This document shows positions 25,101-38,950 of a stretch of 64,000 bases of DNA, in pieces. The stretch is taken from the NCBI RefSeq assembly GCF_018691265.1, contig NW_024881316.1:23847819-23911818 (forward strand). The letters are read 5' to 3'. This DNA comes from Tyto alba (lineage: Eukaryota; Chordata; Aves; Strigiformes; Tytonidae). The position numbers and the translations under genes were made by a program. How positions within the stretch are numbered: the first letter of the stretch is position 1; each line of letters starts with the position of its first letter. Under the pieces are notes generated by a model. The model saw only the letters and a list, made by a program, of their open reading frames with translations, did not search any database and was not told where the DNA came from.

Positions 25101-28100
25101 TGAAAACTGTTACACTAACACCATAGAACTCAAGCATGGATGACTGACACCTGGAGTAAATATATAATCACTTTAAATCATTAAGTTATTTTCTTGTTTG
25201 AATAAACAGGAGGTAGCCTTTCTCTTCTGAAAATGAATAGGCCAAGATGAAGAGAATATTTTGATACCATGGAAAAAAATAATATTTATGATGATAATTC
25301 TTATGAAATAATCCTATTCTCTTTCATGACACACACATTTTGCTATGTTTTCCCTGAAGTTGTTATTTTCCAGTCTCACTTGCTTATACATTTTCCCTGG
25401 TTGATATTTTAAATCTCCTTTTGTTATTATGGAAGCATATTTTACGTGGCTGAAAAGGAATTGAATGTCTTTGTTTGTGTATGTGCTTTTTTCCCCTTTA
25501 ATACTACCTGGGAACCAGTAACCATGTGTCTAGAGTTCATCTTTAACAAGTTCATTCTGAAGCACGCATGACAGCATTTGATTTTAAAGTTCTAAGATAT
25601 AAAGCAATACTTATGGTTTGTGATCCAGTTGATAGTTATTATGGCTAAATTACAGCTAAAATCTGTTACTTGCAAGTTGTTTGTGAATTCTGATGAATTA
25701 TACAGAGCATATAAGAATATATAATATAATCACACATCTCGGAATAAGGCTTAGAAACAAGAAAATCCATTTTAGTCAAACAGTGGATCAGTTTCTTATA
25801 GTTTAAGAGAAGGGTTTATGGTATTATGCACACTGTCTTTGGATGTTGATACTATAACCTGGAGATTCCTCCAATAACACCTTTTTTTGAAGGAGATGAT
25901 ATTTTTATACAAAGTCATTCTGAAGTGGTAAATAAAGATGTATAGTATCTAGAATTCACAGACCACTTATGTAACTCTTGTGGTCTTAAAGTACCTGTAA
26001 ATGCCACCACTGTTGCACTGGCAAATATAGCTTCTATAAAAATGTGACTGAACCTACTAAATTGGTTTTCTCATTGTATTCAGTATTTCAGTAGTTTTGT
26101 ATTTTGTAAATACAGTATCAAAATTGGGGGAATAAAATTTCAAAGAATGCTTCTTGATTTGTGGTTATTTCTTTCATATGAAAATCAATGTTAGATGGAG
26201 GTTAGAACATGGCATATCATTCTGTAACTGGAAACAGAATAGCCATTACTTAAAGTTTCAAGTTATACAATATAATGTGTATTCTTATTTATTTTGATGA
26301 CTTCCTGACTTGTTTCATTTGGAGGCCAGTCCTTCAGACAATGCTGTGTTTATTTAGGCCTGAATGCAACAAATTACAATCCAGGTACAGATTTTATGAT
26401 ATGATCCACTGAGATTGCTATTAATTTATTTTGGGCCTTTTTTGTTTTGGTTTTTTTTTTTTTTTTTTGAGTGCAAACAGCAGTTCAGTTCACCCAGTCA
26501 TTTCAGTCATTTTAAGCTGAAGGAGTGATAAAATGTCTGTACAATGATTCATTTTCTCTAAATGCACAGGCGCTACTTTTATAACTTGCAAGTAAATGCT
26601 GTATTTATTTTACATTTTATTTTATAGTTTACATATTTTTTTATACTTCTGCATAGAATGTAGCCTGTAGTATACTTTACTGTATAAAAATACATTGAAC
26701 TTTACTGAAAAGGAATTTGCCCATCTCTCCTTTAGTATTAAATTTTGTACAAAAGTTTCTGTACACTTTGCTGTAGGTCAGGTAATACTAATATTGGCTT
26801 GTGCTAGTGAATGAATCGTTACTGAATGGACCATCAAAATCTGTATAGAGGTGAAACCAGTAAAGTGCTTTGGGTGAGTACTTACAAATTTCTAAAAACT
26901 TGTCTTTCTTGTGGGCAGACACTGAGGAGCATACTGATGCAGCTGAAGTTAAATTAATGGTATTTTTCAAGTCACGGTAAAGAAACTTGATTTGCCAGTT
27001 TCCGTGGGACACATGGGAACACAGAAGAAATGGAATAATGAACCTGAGAGGGAGAGACTGCTGAAATCAGGATTTCTGGGAATGCAGCTTCAGCAAACAG
27101 CACCTAAGTTAAATTTTGGGTCTCTGTTCTGAAGCACAGGATCTACTGCAGAGCATCTGCATTCTGCATTACTAGTACATTCTGACTTACTTAGAAAGGG
27201 CTACCCGCAGGTGCAGAAATGAGTCTTGATTACATCATTCCTCTAAGGCCTAAGTACTTTGGTATGTATCTTCTACTGTAGGTGCCTAGGTCTGACATCT
27301 GAATGCCATAGAGACTCTTCTACTCAACCCTGGGGGTAACTGAAGTCATTATGCCTGCATTCCTGTCAATAAAAAATCCTACACACTTATGCATCTGACT
27401 CTAGGCATGCCTAGAACTGTATGGCACAGTAGGTACCTAGCACAAGCTTGATTCCTAGAAAGATTTACAGAGTAGAAAACCCTCTCTCACTTGTGGATCC
27501 TGATCCAGCAGGAATTTTTGACATGTTTTTGGAAGAAGGTCCATGAAAAGCAGTATTTTTTACTCTATATCTCATGTGGTTAGAGCATAAGTCATAAAAG
27601 AAGACCAAGGTTTAGTTCCTTCCTCAATCTGAAACAATTTGAGCCATTTACCTTACATTTCTGGCAAAAGTTTAAATGGTAAGGTTCTGGATAGAGGTAG
27701 GATGGGAGAGGAGAAGTATGAGGTGTGGTGTAACTATGTGTGGTATTCTATGTTTCAAGCCCTTTTTTTGCCAGCACTTCAGACAACCATAAATATAGGT
27801 ATAAAATTTTCAGTTTCCGAAGTGATCCTTGCAGCGTAACTGACATCTGCCAACACTAGAGATCTCTGATTCGTCTTGGGTGTTAGCTGTCCAAAAGCAA
27901 GCTACATCACTGAGGAGCAGTTTGCTGTTTACACCAGACCAAAGTGAGATGTGTGTGTGTCAGCTATGGTAGAGATTATGCTTCTTACTAGATGAAGAGC
28001 AAAGGTCTGTGAATAGTCTGATTTATTCAGTCAAGGATAATGGCAAACATTGTGTGTGTGTGTTGCTGTATTAGAAACAAAGCTGCAAAATTAAAGCACA

Positions 28101-31100
28101 CAAGTGCATTGTTTATACTGCTTTGAACAACAGCACACTCAATAGCTTCTTTAGGATTTTCCTCTCCAAGATGTCTCTGAGCAGAGCTGAAGTGTCTTTC
28201 TGACACTCCCTCAATGATGGTCTGTAGCACCAATGGATGAGACTTGCCCAGCAAAGGCTGTGCCTGACTCCAGGCTATCCTTCACCACAGGACGTTGCCT
28301 TCTGGTACAGAGGTTTCAACACCTATTAGTCATACCATGCTTTTACCTCTTACCTTACTAGAGGACTGAAATACAGAAATAAAGCTTTAAGGCACTTTTG
28401 AACATGTCTTTTTTAATTCATGTTAATTTAGTTCACTAAAACTTTGTCTGTAAAGCAAACTTCATAGACAAGGAACATTGTATAATAGGGAATATGTTTA
28501 GAAACGCTTAATCTGGATCCATTTTGATCTCTTTTTATGTATGTTGTCTAACATAAATTATTTATTGCTGTATGTTGGATAAGTTGGGTATAGAATTTTT
28601 TTTTTCTTCTTTACCTTGTTCTGTATTTGTTTAATGGTTGTTCATGCTTCTGGCTTATTCAATTTTTGACAGTTTATGAATCCCACAATTTAAAAGCTAA
28701 TAGATATTTTCTAATAACACTATAGAAAGGAACATGAATCTTGTGCATCACGGAAAGCAAATATAAACCAAATGATTTTCTGTTGATGATCCAAAGCATA
28801 AGTGCAGGCAATGAATTCTGATGAATCTAGAGGTCCTGATTTGTATCATGATAGGCACTAGCAGCACCCCATTTTGTAAGTAAATACTTTGCACCAAGTG
28901 TTTAAAAATTAACCAGAGCAAAAGGCTGTGGAACACCAGGGTCTGAAGAATCTGTGCGAGTAATGCTTTAAAACCATGGCTTTTCATTTACTGTAAGAAA
29001 TACACATTGGAACTGACATTTAACAGATTAATTTATCTCCGTAAGTCTTCCTTATATGAAGTCACTAAGACTGCATGCATGGTGCTTTTGTCCAGCTGTA
29101 TAATCTTTAGCTTCAAGTGCCAGAATAAACCCTGGAAACACTGTGTTTGCTCTGAAACATGGTTAGTGATGCTCAAGATTTTGTGTTGGGAACACAGAAT
29201 ATATTAAAATTCTCTCTTGTATATAAATTCATCTTCTTAAGTAAACAAACAAGCAAACCCCAAATGTACCCATTTTTCTAAGAGCACAAGTTTGACATTT
29301 AAAAAAAAAAAGTCCATCTTAACTTGAATAACTCTGGAATATGTCTGAAAGTGCATCTGGCATCTTTAGAAATGTCAAATTTCTGGCATGAATTATAACA
29401 TATTGTATTCCTTTCAATTTTTTCAAAAACCATGAATTAAAATTTATGACAATATAAAATCTGCTTTTTTAATTTGTGGGATTTCTCTGAAAGGTAAGTT
29501 ATATACCTGTTTATTCAAGGAAGCATGACCTGTACTTTGTTCAAGCCTGTCTGATGCCATCAGTATACAGTGTTGTATATTGTCGCATGTCCTAGCAAGT
29601 GTGCCATGTTGTTTTATTCTTTGTTTTGCAACCTATGTTGGTGACAGTAGACATTTCTTAACAGACTGTGTGGAAAATAAGTTACACATGTTTTGTGTGT
29701 TTTGAGATACGGGAACTACTTTGGAAAAATTAAGCTGTGCTTTTGAAAGAAAAAATGTTTCCTGAATTGCTCTAACCTCTAATGGACATTTAATTCGCCT
29801 GCTGCTAATATAAGTCAAGTTAGCTGATTCAGAAATGTGATACTCCTGAATTATTAACAAATTCTAAGCCCCTTAATGTCAAAAAGAAAGGAAGGGCAGA
29901 AATGTTTGCTCTGTTCTCTTGAACAGAAAAGTTGCAAGTGGAATTGCATGAAGGAGGCAGAATGGGACAGTCTTCAGCTATTTACTGTATGAGCTATAAT
30001 ATTCTAAAAGGTATATTCTGTCAGAGTAGTCTGAGGTAACATGGTCTTTATGCTAAATAATATTTAATAATTGCTTAAAAGAGTCGGAAAAAAGTGCCTT
30101 ATTTCTTCTGCTTCCCTGGTGGAAACCTAAGAGGTATGTGAGTGATGGGTGCTTATGATTGTTTGGGATCACTGCTGAGTATAGTAGCAAATCTCATTCA
30201 TAGGGCCCAGATGATTCTCTGACCCATATGCTGAAGATTTCTTCATAGACGTAGAGTGGGAGGAAAGAATTTGCCTTCTTCCTATGTACTGTAACCTGGC
30301 AAGATGGAACAGGATGCTGCCTTCCACCCCCACTCTTTCCTTGCAGTGCCAACTTGTGAGGAATTATCTGCAACGACTGAGGAATAATTTTCTGCAGTTT
30401 TGAACATTGAGATTTCTGAGAATTTCCAAGTGCATAACAAACTTTCATGGCCCTGACTGTTGTAACTGTAAAAACAAATGCCTCTCAGACTTGAGGGTAA
30501 TTGTCTTCATGGTATCCTTGAGATTTGGAATTGTACTCCTATTGTACTATTAAATCCTGATTAGTGAATGTCTGAAGGCTGAGTAAGTGGCCATTAGCAC
30601 AGATTGCCAGGAGTGAGAGAAAAGAAGCAAAAATATTGGACATAAATGGTTATATATCAATATTACAGGGTTGAGGGACTTTTTCATGGTGAGAAAAGAG
30701 ATGGTACTTACGGTTCTACTAGCTTAGTAGTGGGAGAATGACTCAGCATCACCAAAGTTATGGCTCATCATAAAACAAGAGCGTGATAGCTTGGCAGTTA
30801 TGATACAGAGCTATGTATCCAACAGTGAAGTATCATATGTGAAAATTCAAGTACACAAAGACATGTAGGGAACATTTTTAACACGTTAATATAAACACTG
30901 GCCCCTAAACAACGAAAGAGCTGGAGTTACTCATGAGAGGGGGAATACCACCACTTGTTAAAGAATCACAGACAATGAAAGGCCACTTTGAAAGTTGAAA
31001 GCTGAAGAGATAGTGGATGTCTGCTACAAAGACTCCTACTGCCTCTGACCACAAGATTAATTCCTTCTTAAGCACCTCTGAGATGTCATAATAACAAAAA

Positions 31101-31123
31101 AATACTATTTTGTCATTGCTGAC
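19138..31123. other. Long AT-rich non-coding stretch
   Basis: Twelve kilobases without a supportable exon. T runs at 24272-24285 and 26451-26468. The 25.0-26.8 kb part is very AT-rich with many TATTTAT/ATTTA motifs and AATAAA hexamers, resembling 3'UTR-like DNA. If the CpG block at 16 kb is the COL21A1 promoter, this would be its first intron. Confidence 0.6.
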
Positions 31124-31195
31124 TGTTGTGGTTTGAGCCTGATCGGCAGCCAGACACCACACAACCACTCACTCCTCCCTTCTCTTCCAGTGATG
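31124..31195 (-). mobile_element. Fragment of an avian ERV LTR 3' end, minus strand
   Basis: On the plus strand it begins TGTTGTGGTTTGAGCCTGAT, which is the reverse complement of the 3' terminus (...AGGCTCAAACCACGACA) of the solo LTR at 56269-56871. Similarity fades after about 70 bp, near CTCCCTTCTCTTCC. It is probably a decayed copy of the same family inserted in the opposite orientation. Confidence 0.65.
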
Positions 31196-31687
31196 AGAAC
31201 CTAAACTGACTTCAACCTGGAAGATGTTTGGTAGACATCTCACATGTAGGAATATGGCTGCATATTCTGTGCATGTGATGGGGGAGATATGGAGTGGCTG
31301 CTGGGTATACTCTTGAGTACCCAGACTTTGGCTCCTGGTTACTCAGTTGTCTGCTGGTCCTGTTGCCAAGAGGCGAGGTCGAGATATCAGGGGTGACAGT
31401 GGCCACCCCTGAAGCCTCATTCTGTCCTCTGGGGTGGCAGGAGGTCAGGGCTTCCTGGCTTGCTTTCCTCACCCTGTCCCACCTCTTCATCTTTTCTCCT
31501 CTTCATCACACTTTTATTTTACCTTCATAGGCCCTGTTCTGCAACAGAACAGATCAGAAAAGCAAATGGCTTGGAGAAGGGTGATGTGTCTGAGGGATGG
31601 GGGCTGTGCACCTCTCAGGCAAGTGCCCTGAAAATCATACTCTGAAGAGTGAGAAGGAGGGGTACTGGAAAGGAACTGCAGGGATAC

Positions 31688-31990
31688 AGAAACATGGAAG
31701 TTGGAAGGGACCTCTTGGGATCATCCGGTCCAGCCTCTGCTCAAAGCAGACCCGGTTAGCCTAGGTTGGCTAAGGTCTTGTTCAGTCTAGGTTTGAATAA
31801 CCGCAAAGATGGAGATTTTGTCTGTCCATCTTCCTGGTAGAAAATATTTCCCTTACATTGAGTTGGGATTTCCTCTGTTCCCATATATGCCTATCTCCCC
31901 TCATCCTTCCACTGTACGTCTGTGGGGAGAATCTGCCTCCATCTCCTTATACTTTTCCTCTAGGTAGTTTCAGACTGCACTGAGATCTCC
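31688..31990 (-). mobile_element. CR1 non-LTR retrotransposon 3' fragment, minus strand
   Basis: The plus strand reads AAGTTGGAAGGGACCTCTTG followed by 'GATCATCCGGTCCAGCC' and 'CTGCTCAAAGCAGACC', the reverse complement of the 3' end and 3'UTR of avian CR1. Further on it keeps the order of a CR1 3'UTR (an ATATTTCCCTTACATTGAGT segment). The terminal ATTCTATG octamers are missing. Confidence 0.85.
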
Positions 31991-32124
31991 CTGCAGCTTT
32001 CTCTGCATTTAGGTAGGGAGGTCGGGGATAGGGGAGAGAGGAAGAGACCCTGATTTTAATCCTGTCTCCCACTTAGACTCACACAGCCCCAGAACAATAT
32101 TGATCAGGACTGCATGCAGCATCC

Positions 32125-32642
32125 CCATTCTGGCTTCCACACTGGAGCAGTTCGTGAAGAGCTGCAGCCCGTGGGAAGAACGTGCGTTGGAGAAGTTTGT
32201 GGAGGACTGTCTCCCGTGGGAGGGACCCCACACTGGAACAGGGGAGGAGTGTGAGGAGTCCTCTCCCTGCAGCAGAAGGAGTGGCAGAGACAACGGGTGA
32301 TGAACTGACTGCAAATCCCATCCCCCAGCACTGCTGGTGGGGAGGAGGTAGAGAAAATTGGGAGTAAAGTTAAGCCTGGGAAGAAGCAGGGGATGGAGGA
32401 AAGGTGTTTTAAGATTTAGTTTTTATTTTCTCATTATTCAACTCTGATTTTGATTGGTAATAAATTAAATTAATTTCCCCAAGTCAAGACTGTTTTGTTC
32501 ATGACAGTAATTGGAGAGTGATCTCTCCCTGTCCTTATCTCGACCCACAAGTCTTTCACTACATTTTCTCTCCCCTGTCGAGGTGAGGAGGGGAGTGATA
32601 GAGCAGCTTTGGTGGGCACCTGGCATCCAGCCAGGGTCGATG
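32125..32642 (+). mobile_element. Avian LTR-retroelement-derived repeat (3' region and LTR-like end)
   Basis: I recognise this as a high-copy bird repeat: tandem-like 'CACTGGAGCAGTTCGTGAAG', 'GTTGGAGAAGTTTGTGGAGG' and 'GTCTCCCGTGGGAGGGACC' blocks, then GATTGGTAATAAATTAAATT (an AATAAA poly(A) signal), then GTGATCTCTCCCTGTCC and TGGTGGGCACCTGGCATCC. It stops abruptly at CCAGGGTCGA where full copies continue to a CA terminus. Several short open frames run through it on both strands; they are ERV-derived or chance. The family name and 5' limit are uncertain. Confidence 0.6.
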
Positions 32643-35623
32643 GAGCACAGAATTACAAGGCTTTTGAGTAGAAACAGAATTAATCTGGGATCTTGCAATA
32701 ACAAGCATGCTAAAATATTGTGCCCTGTTCTATGTCCACACCTCAAAAACATTATGTCAACAATAGAGTTCAAAGGAAAGTAACAAAAAGGAGAAGGGAT
32801 TTGGAAAAAAAGTATAGCAACACGAATCTTACGAGGGTCAAGTTGTTTAGTATATGACGGACAGGGCTGAGTGGTGGCTTGGACTGTGTATACATACAGA
32901 TAGAAAGAAGTCAGGGGACCTTTCAGTTTTGCTGAGAAAGTCATAGGCAGAACTAGTGGCTGGTAATTCAGACAAATTAATTTTTGAAATAAGGTGCAGT
33001 TTCTTTAAAGTGGGGCTGATGAGCCAGTGGAAAAGATTAGGGGTTTAGGGAGAGGAGAGGTGCACTCAAGTCATTAAAACAAGATCAGATATTTTTCTTT
33101 AAAACGCAGTTTAATCCAGTTTCTTGTAAACAATCTATAGTTTATGCATGCAGGGGTTAAACTAGATGACAAAAATATCCTGAATGTTCCTTTCTCTTCC
33201 CAAGATCACACAAAATGGCTTTGGCAAAGCAGATGAACTTTCATGTAATTGTATGGATGTTGAAATGGCATTTGTCTTCTAAATGTGTGTGCTCCTTGTT
33301 CAGATGCCCATCTGGAGGATTGGGAAATACTGGTGGTTTTTCTATGTCAAAAAGTGATTTGCAGCATGCAGGGTGAGGTTTGTATGGTATCTGCTGGCTT
33401 GCTTCTTATTTTTTCTTAATGCTACTTACCTGTGTGAAACAATGCTGAAAGCAGAGGAATACACAGGAATTTTCTGGGGAGGGAATACCCAGAGACATGG
33501 CTTGTGTAGTGCTGGATGGCCCTGGCCGCCTCCCCACACTGCACATAGCAAACTTATTTTAAGTCACCTGTTGTGTGTTTCTTACTGATTCTCTGTTGTT
33601 TTCAGAGCAAATGTTGCAGTTATCACATTGCAAATAACATCTTAGCTAAGCCAGCCTTAGTCTCCCTTTTTTAAATGTGGAGAACGAAAATAAAAAGATG
33701 GTAAGAGAATATATGTTAGGGGAAAGGAAAGAAGTGAGTGAGGAGTTACTGGCAGAAATGTGTATCTGACATACCAGGACCTAGCTGAATTTGGTAGCAC
33801 TGACTGTTTCTGAATCCTCGGCTGGCTTGCTTCTCTGAGGAGTTTGAGACCATAGCAGTAATGGATGAGCAATTCTGTGTATCTCTTGTCAACTAGGCAT
33901 GATCCTAATGCAGTCTTTAAATGGCATTAGAGGTTCTCACTTGGGTTGGTTCTTTTTTTATATTGCCTCTATGACTCTTGCTAGCAACATTTGTTGTTAG
34001 AGATTGTTACACCTTTCTCAAAGACTTGAGCCAATTGCTATAGTGGTATCATTGCTAAATTATATATGATTATATATAATTATTACATATAGTATCTAGT
34101 TATTACATTATGTGCCCCAATGACTGTTTTCCTTCTGTTTACCAACTTTTGTCACTGGCCCAACTGAACTCCATATTCCTTAGCTCACACAAAATGGTCT
34201 CCCAAACTATTGCTCCAGGTGGTTATTTGTATTAAGTTGTTTTCTGTTTCCCTGTTTGTTAACGTAGATACATGTACATGTCCATACTCAAAATCCAAAC
34301 TTTTGGATTTCCTGTAGGAGTATGTTCAAACATTTCTTAAGCAGAATCCTATTATCGTGTGCTACGTTAATTTCAACTGTACAATTTGAGCGTCAGATTT
34401 TATCCTATTGATTAGCTGTTTTGTTTTCCTTGGGTCTGACCAAGGAGGGAAAATTCTGTGGAGTCTCAAGTTGCTTGATAAAGAGAGAAATAACAGCATG
34501 GGCTTTTCACAGACAGGGTGAAATCATGGTTTCCAGGGAGACCTCAAATTCGTTTGTTGCAGCCAGAATGCTGAGCTGCCAACTGTGGTTGCTTACATAA
34601 GTTGCCCATCCTATACTGTTTTCCAATCAATTGTGTATCAGTCCAGCAGCTCAAATGCTGTGGTAAGCCTCCTTTTTCTTTAACCCTGCACAGCATCCCC
34701 CCGCAATGGGAGTAAATCCAACAAAGTGCAAAGTGCCAGAATAAAATGGATTTAAAAATACAAGCCTTCTGTGACTTCAGATGTTGGAGCATGAACACAA
34801 ACTTACTCTGCTGTAGACTGGAGGAGTCTGTGGGTTTGCTGTGCTTTAATGAATCATATGAAAAATAAACAGCCCATCCCACTTAAGAGGATTCTTTTCT
34901 TTCAGAAATATGTATCTTCTTGCTTGGGTTATAATATGTGTCATTTGCTTACTTCAGTCTTTGATGTACGCCTTCGAAGTTGATATAAAGCCTTTATACA
35001 GTTGATACAAAGCCTTCTTTTTGAAATCTGCTGAAAATATAATTTCTTTAATTTTCTCTGCTCCTTTATATAGTCTGTATGATACTTTATGTAGTATATA
35101 TATCGAAGCTATAAATGTGGAGTGTAATCTTACCATGTAGTACTAATTCCTGTGGGTTTATTTTGTTTATATTGAATACCTCTAATAGTGGAAATTGTAA
35201 CCATGTTGCAGAATAGTTTAATTTAAACTACCAGTCCATTGGGTTTTTTTCTTACCTATCTCTAAAATGTCTTATGGAATGAAGAGTGAAGTGATTTGCT
35301 TTGCCAGTAGTTTGGGCAATGCTCTTTTGACTGTTAAGTCAACCATTTTTAATGAGATATTTAAATTGTGGCTGTGGCACAGATGAATGAAATACCAAAC
35401 ATAAACTTGAAGGAGTTGTTACTACCTTTCCTGAGCTTTAGGGGAGAAATCCAAATAACGTTTGAGCAGCAGGAGCAGAGCACACGAGGTGTACTTGTGG
35501 GACCGCAGATGTATGTGCATGGCAGGTGACACTGATTTCTGAAAATGCAGGCGAGCTGGGATGGTGCAGTTTCCCTGAGGTCTCCAATATTCATTCACTT
35601 TCTGCAGGTGCTTGGACATTCAG

Positions 35624-35893
35624 CTAATCCAGGCTGTTTTGCTGTTGACATCTCACAGCTCCCATGGCTGCAGCTGGGGACTTGATATACTCACTCAGCT
35701 GCATCTTTGCATCTCTCCTCACTTCTTTCATGTGTTTCTCCAGCTCTGTCTGGAGATCACTGTTCATTAGTCTGTCTATCAGGTAGGCTTTTAGATTTTT
35801 AGAAGGAGGAGAAACAAAGCTGTGCTTCTTACCCTTGCCAGAGTTGTAAAAAGAAAGACGGCAGAGGTGGTGGGAATGGGAGGGAAGGCCCAA
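35624..35893 (-). pseudogene. Unidentified minus-strand ORF with charged, coiled-coil-like composition
   Basis: An 89-codon minus-strand frame whose second half is highly charged and helix-like: KNLKAYLIDRLMNSDLQTEL followed by EKHMKEVRRDAKMQLSEYIK and SPAAAMGAVRCQQQNSLD, then stop. The upstream part is Ser/His-rich and looks random. A donor-like GGCAAG|GGTAAG motif occurs just upstream on the same strand. This could be the 3'-terminal exon of an unrecognised gene or a retrocopy remnant. I cannot name it, and no neighbouring exon is evident. Confidence 0.25.
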
Positions 35894-38800
35894 GCAGAAG
35901 CCCCATAAGCCTTTTCTTTTTAAGGGAGTCCGGGCAATGCTTTCTGCTTAATTTTAGGGTTAGGAAATAAAATATCTCCAACTGTGTACTTTAACTGTGT
36001 ACTTTGTATAGCCATATATTCTTATCTAGACTAAGTACAGGTATTGCTTAACCAGAACGAAACCATTTTACAACTACTTTTCATTGCACTAGTACTATTT
36101 AAAACAAATAAAGAAAACTCCCAATATGTGTAACTTAAATACATAATTTTCTTTCTTGGCCCCTCTTAATAAAAACTCATCTGAACTACTCTGTAAGCAT
36201 ATATTTAATGTTGTAGAACAGTCCTGGTATGAATGTAATTATACTGGTGATTATGCCAAAATATTTAATTCCAACATAGAAATAGAAAGAAATGGTACAG
36301 CAAATACTCTAATGTACTCATCGCTGTATGAGGTTTTATCTATTTATATACAATCTTGCATTTATGTACATATATGTATGTGTAAACTGAGCCTGAATTA
36401 ATGATGTCTTTGCAGCCTCACCCTTCCCAGAAAATGCTGTTATTCTTTTCAATTTTTGTTTATTTGCAAGTATAGTAACCCCACCAGCTGTACTCACCAA
36501 GAAAAATAAATGAAGAGAAACAATATGTGGAAAACATGAATGCAGAATGGGACTGAAATCCAAGTGGAAATAAATACAGATTCAGATGTATTACTTGATA
36601 AAAGTAATTAACTTGGAGTAACCTCATAGACTTTTTGAACGCTTAGGACTGATAGTATAAGGTAGAGTTAGGAATAAATAGTTAAATGTAAATTGCACTA
36701 ACTTTGTAAAACCCATTAATTTTGAAAACAGAACAAATGTAAAAAAAAGGTGATGCAATATTGCATTATATTTCCACATTATTTAATATATATAAATAAG
36801 GATTGCTAGGGTTGCTTTTCTCTTGCTGTGCAGTTTCTGTAGTATTGCATAAGTTTTGGAAAGGCAAAGAATCTCCTGTATATCCTTTCAAACATTATTG
36901 TTGTAATGTTTTAATATTTGTTCCTTTGTAGGCCAAACGTAACAATCTAGTTGAATTAAGAGATGTTTACACAATGATGTAATATGATAGAAGTGTTAAT
37001 TTATACTTATAAGGTGAGATAATATATATAACCTTTATTCTGGTTATTTTCTCAGAATGTTGTAAAAAGTTAAAATCATACACTTCCTAGCTTCCTTCTT
37101 AGGCAGTAACTAGCAGTGAGAAGTAAAGGAAGGAACTCCTTTCAGTATATTTCTTCAGTGTAGTTCTTCAGCAAGAAATCTTCATGCAGCAGAGAAGCCA
37201 GGGTTTTCAGACAAAGGAAATCTCTCTCTTCATTCCCCAGTTTGAATAGTGACAAAACTGCACCGAAAAACAAGTATTTTTGATTCTGGAAGATTCCAAA
37301 TTGCTCTAAATGGAAAGTTTCTTCAGAGAGTATTTCTGGAATGAGTGAAATGATATACTTATCTGGATGCTGAAAAGATGTATATGGAAAGACTGCATCA
37401 GTAAACGGCCTTTTGAGATGCAGAAAGTGCTGCTTTTGTGCATCTTAAATGCAAATTGGAGATACTGCTTAACCTGCTTACGCACATACATTTCCCAGTG
37501 AAAACTTAATTTGGATGTGAAGTTCTGCTGTGCATTCATACAGGAGATGCTGTTGTTGTGCACTGCTGAGTAGCAAGGCTATTCTGGAAGTTGCATGCCT
37601 TTGCCATCTCTAATGCACTGACAGCCTTGAATTAATTAAAAAATCAAGTAGAGGCTATTGGTTTCAGTAGTGGCTGTACCACATATCCACTGTATAGGAA
37701 ACCTGAGTTCAGTTTCCTTCCTACTTGGCGGTGTTCTGTGTCCCTATTTGTGCAAAAGCTGCTGCACAGCAAAATTCCAGCACTCAGAAGAAAGAAAGAA
37801 ACATGTTGCAGGAACTGTCCAACCGGTTAAAGCTGCCTAAAACGAGACAGCATGCAGGTGAGTCAATATGTCAGCAATTGTCAAACTTCACTGAGTTTTC
37901 CTCCTGCACATGACAAAAATTGAATGTGCTTTGGGGAGGCTGTAATTTATGTCTCTGACCATGCACTCACAGGGCACGGGCTGATGCTGCCAAGCTTTCT
38001 TATACCCTCTTTCTCCCCTGCCTTTGAGGAAGAGAGAAATAATACTCTGCTAACTCTCCTTTGATGGAGAATAGGCTCTTATACTGCTGCTCTGAGGGTC
38101 ATGGTTCAAGGGCCTGATGCCCTTCCTGAAACTTGCCTGAGTCCTGATGAAAGTCTCAAAGATACTAAAAAATACCTGTTGTACTCTACAACCCCTCATT
38201 TCAGGGGCTCAGAGCAGAGGCCTTTACATAAGCTGTTTGCGATCTCTCTGCCAGATAGACTGTTTCACCCAAGGGGACTGTTTCCACTCTCTCTAAACAT
38301 TCCTTTTGCTATCAATGTGGCATGTAAAAAATAAAGATAAAAAGCATACAGTGAAGACCAGAAGAATGGCTGTAATGTCATACTAAATGTCCACCAAACC
38401 TAGTATCCTGTCTCATTTAATGTCCGATAGGCCCTTGTGGCTTTAATTTAAACAGTTTTGTGGAGTTGGGAGATAGCCAAAGGTTTGTGCCTGCCACCCT
38501 GTGCATCACCAGAATTACAAAGCCTCTGGGTGCAGTGTACTGTCCCATTTAAGGTGGAAAAATTAAATAACCATGGGGAGTGCCTTGAAAAATACAGTAA
38601 CGTATGCTATTTCTCCACTAATACTCTCTCAGTCCACAACCCTTTACTTGAGCAGGATGCAAAATGAGTGTATTTATTTAGTAACCCTGTATGGATTCCT
38701 CTTCCATGAGCTTCCATACAGTAAAAGTGGTTTGGTATAACTGAGAGGTGGGAAAGTAGTTTGATAAATGTGTTTTTCTGGCTACGTTTGGTAAAACCAC

Positions 38801-38950
38801 AAACTAATCACAACAGATAATTTGGAAGAAGACAGGGGCTGAAAGGTTTATTTAGAATATTATTCTTTGGGTTTTGGTGTTGTTTCTTTTTTTGTTTGTT
38901 TGTTTTTTTGTTTTGTTTTTCATTTTTATTTTTCATATAACTTAGCATAA

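Noticed and set aside
28027..28254. 75-codon minus-strand frame with plausible composition
   Set aside because: Too short, partly encoded by a (TG)n run, no splice sites or family match; kept only as a note.
32465..32944. 159-codon minus-strand open frame
   Set aside because: Antisense through the LTR-like repeat and adjoining AT-rich DNA; no recognisable protein.
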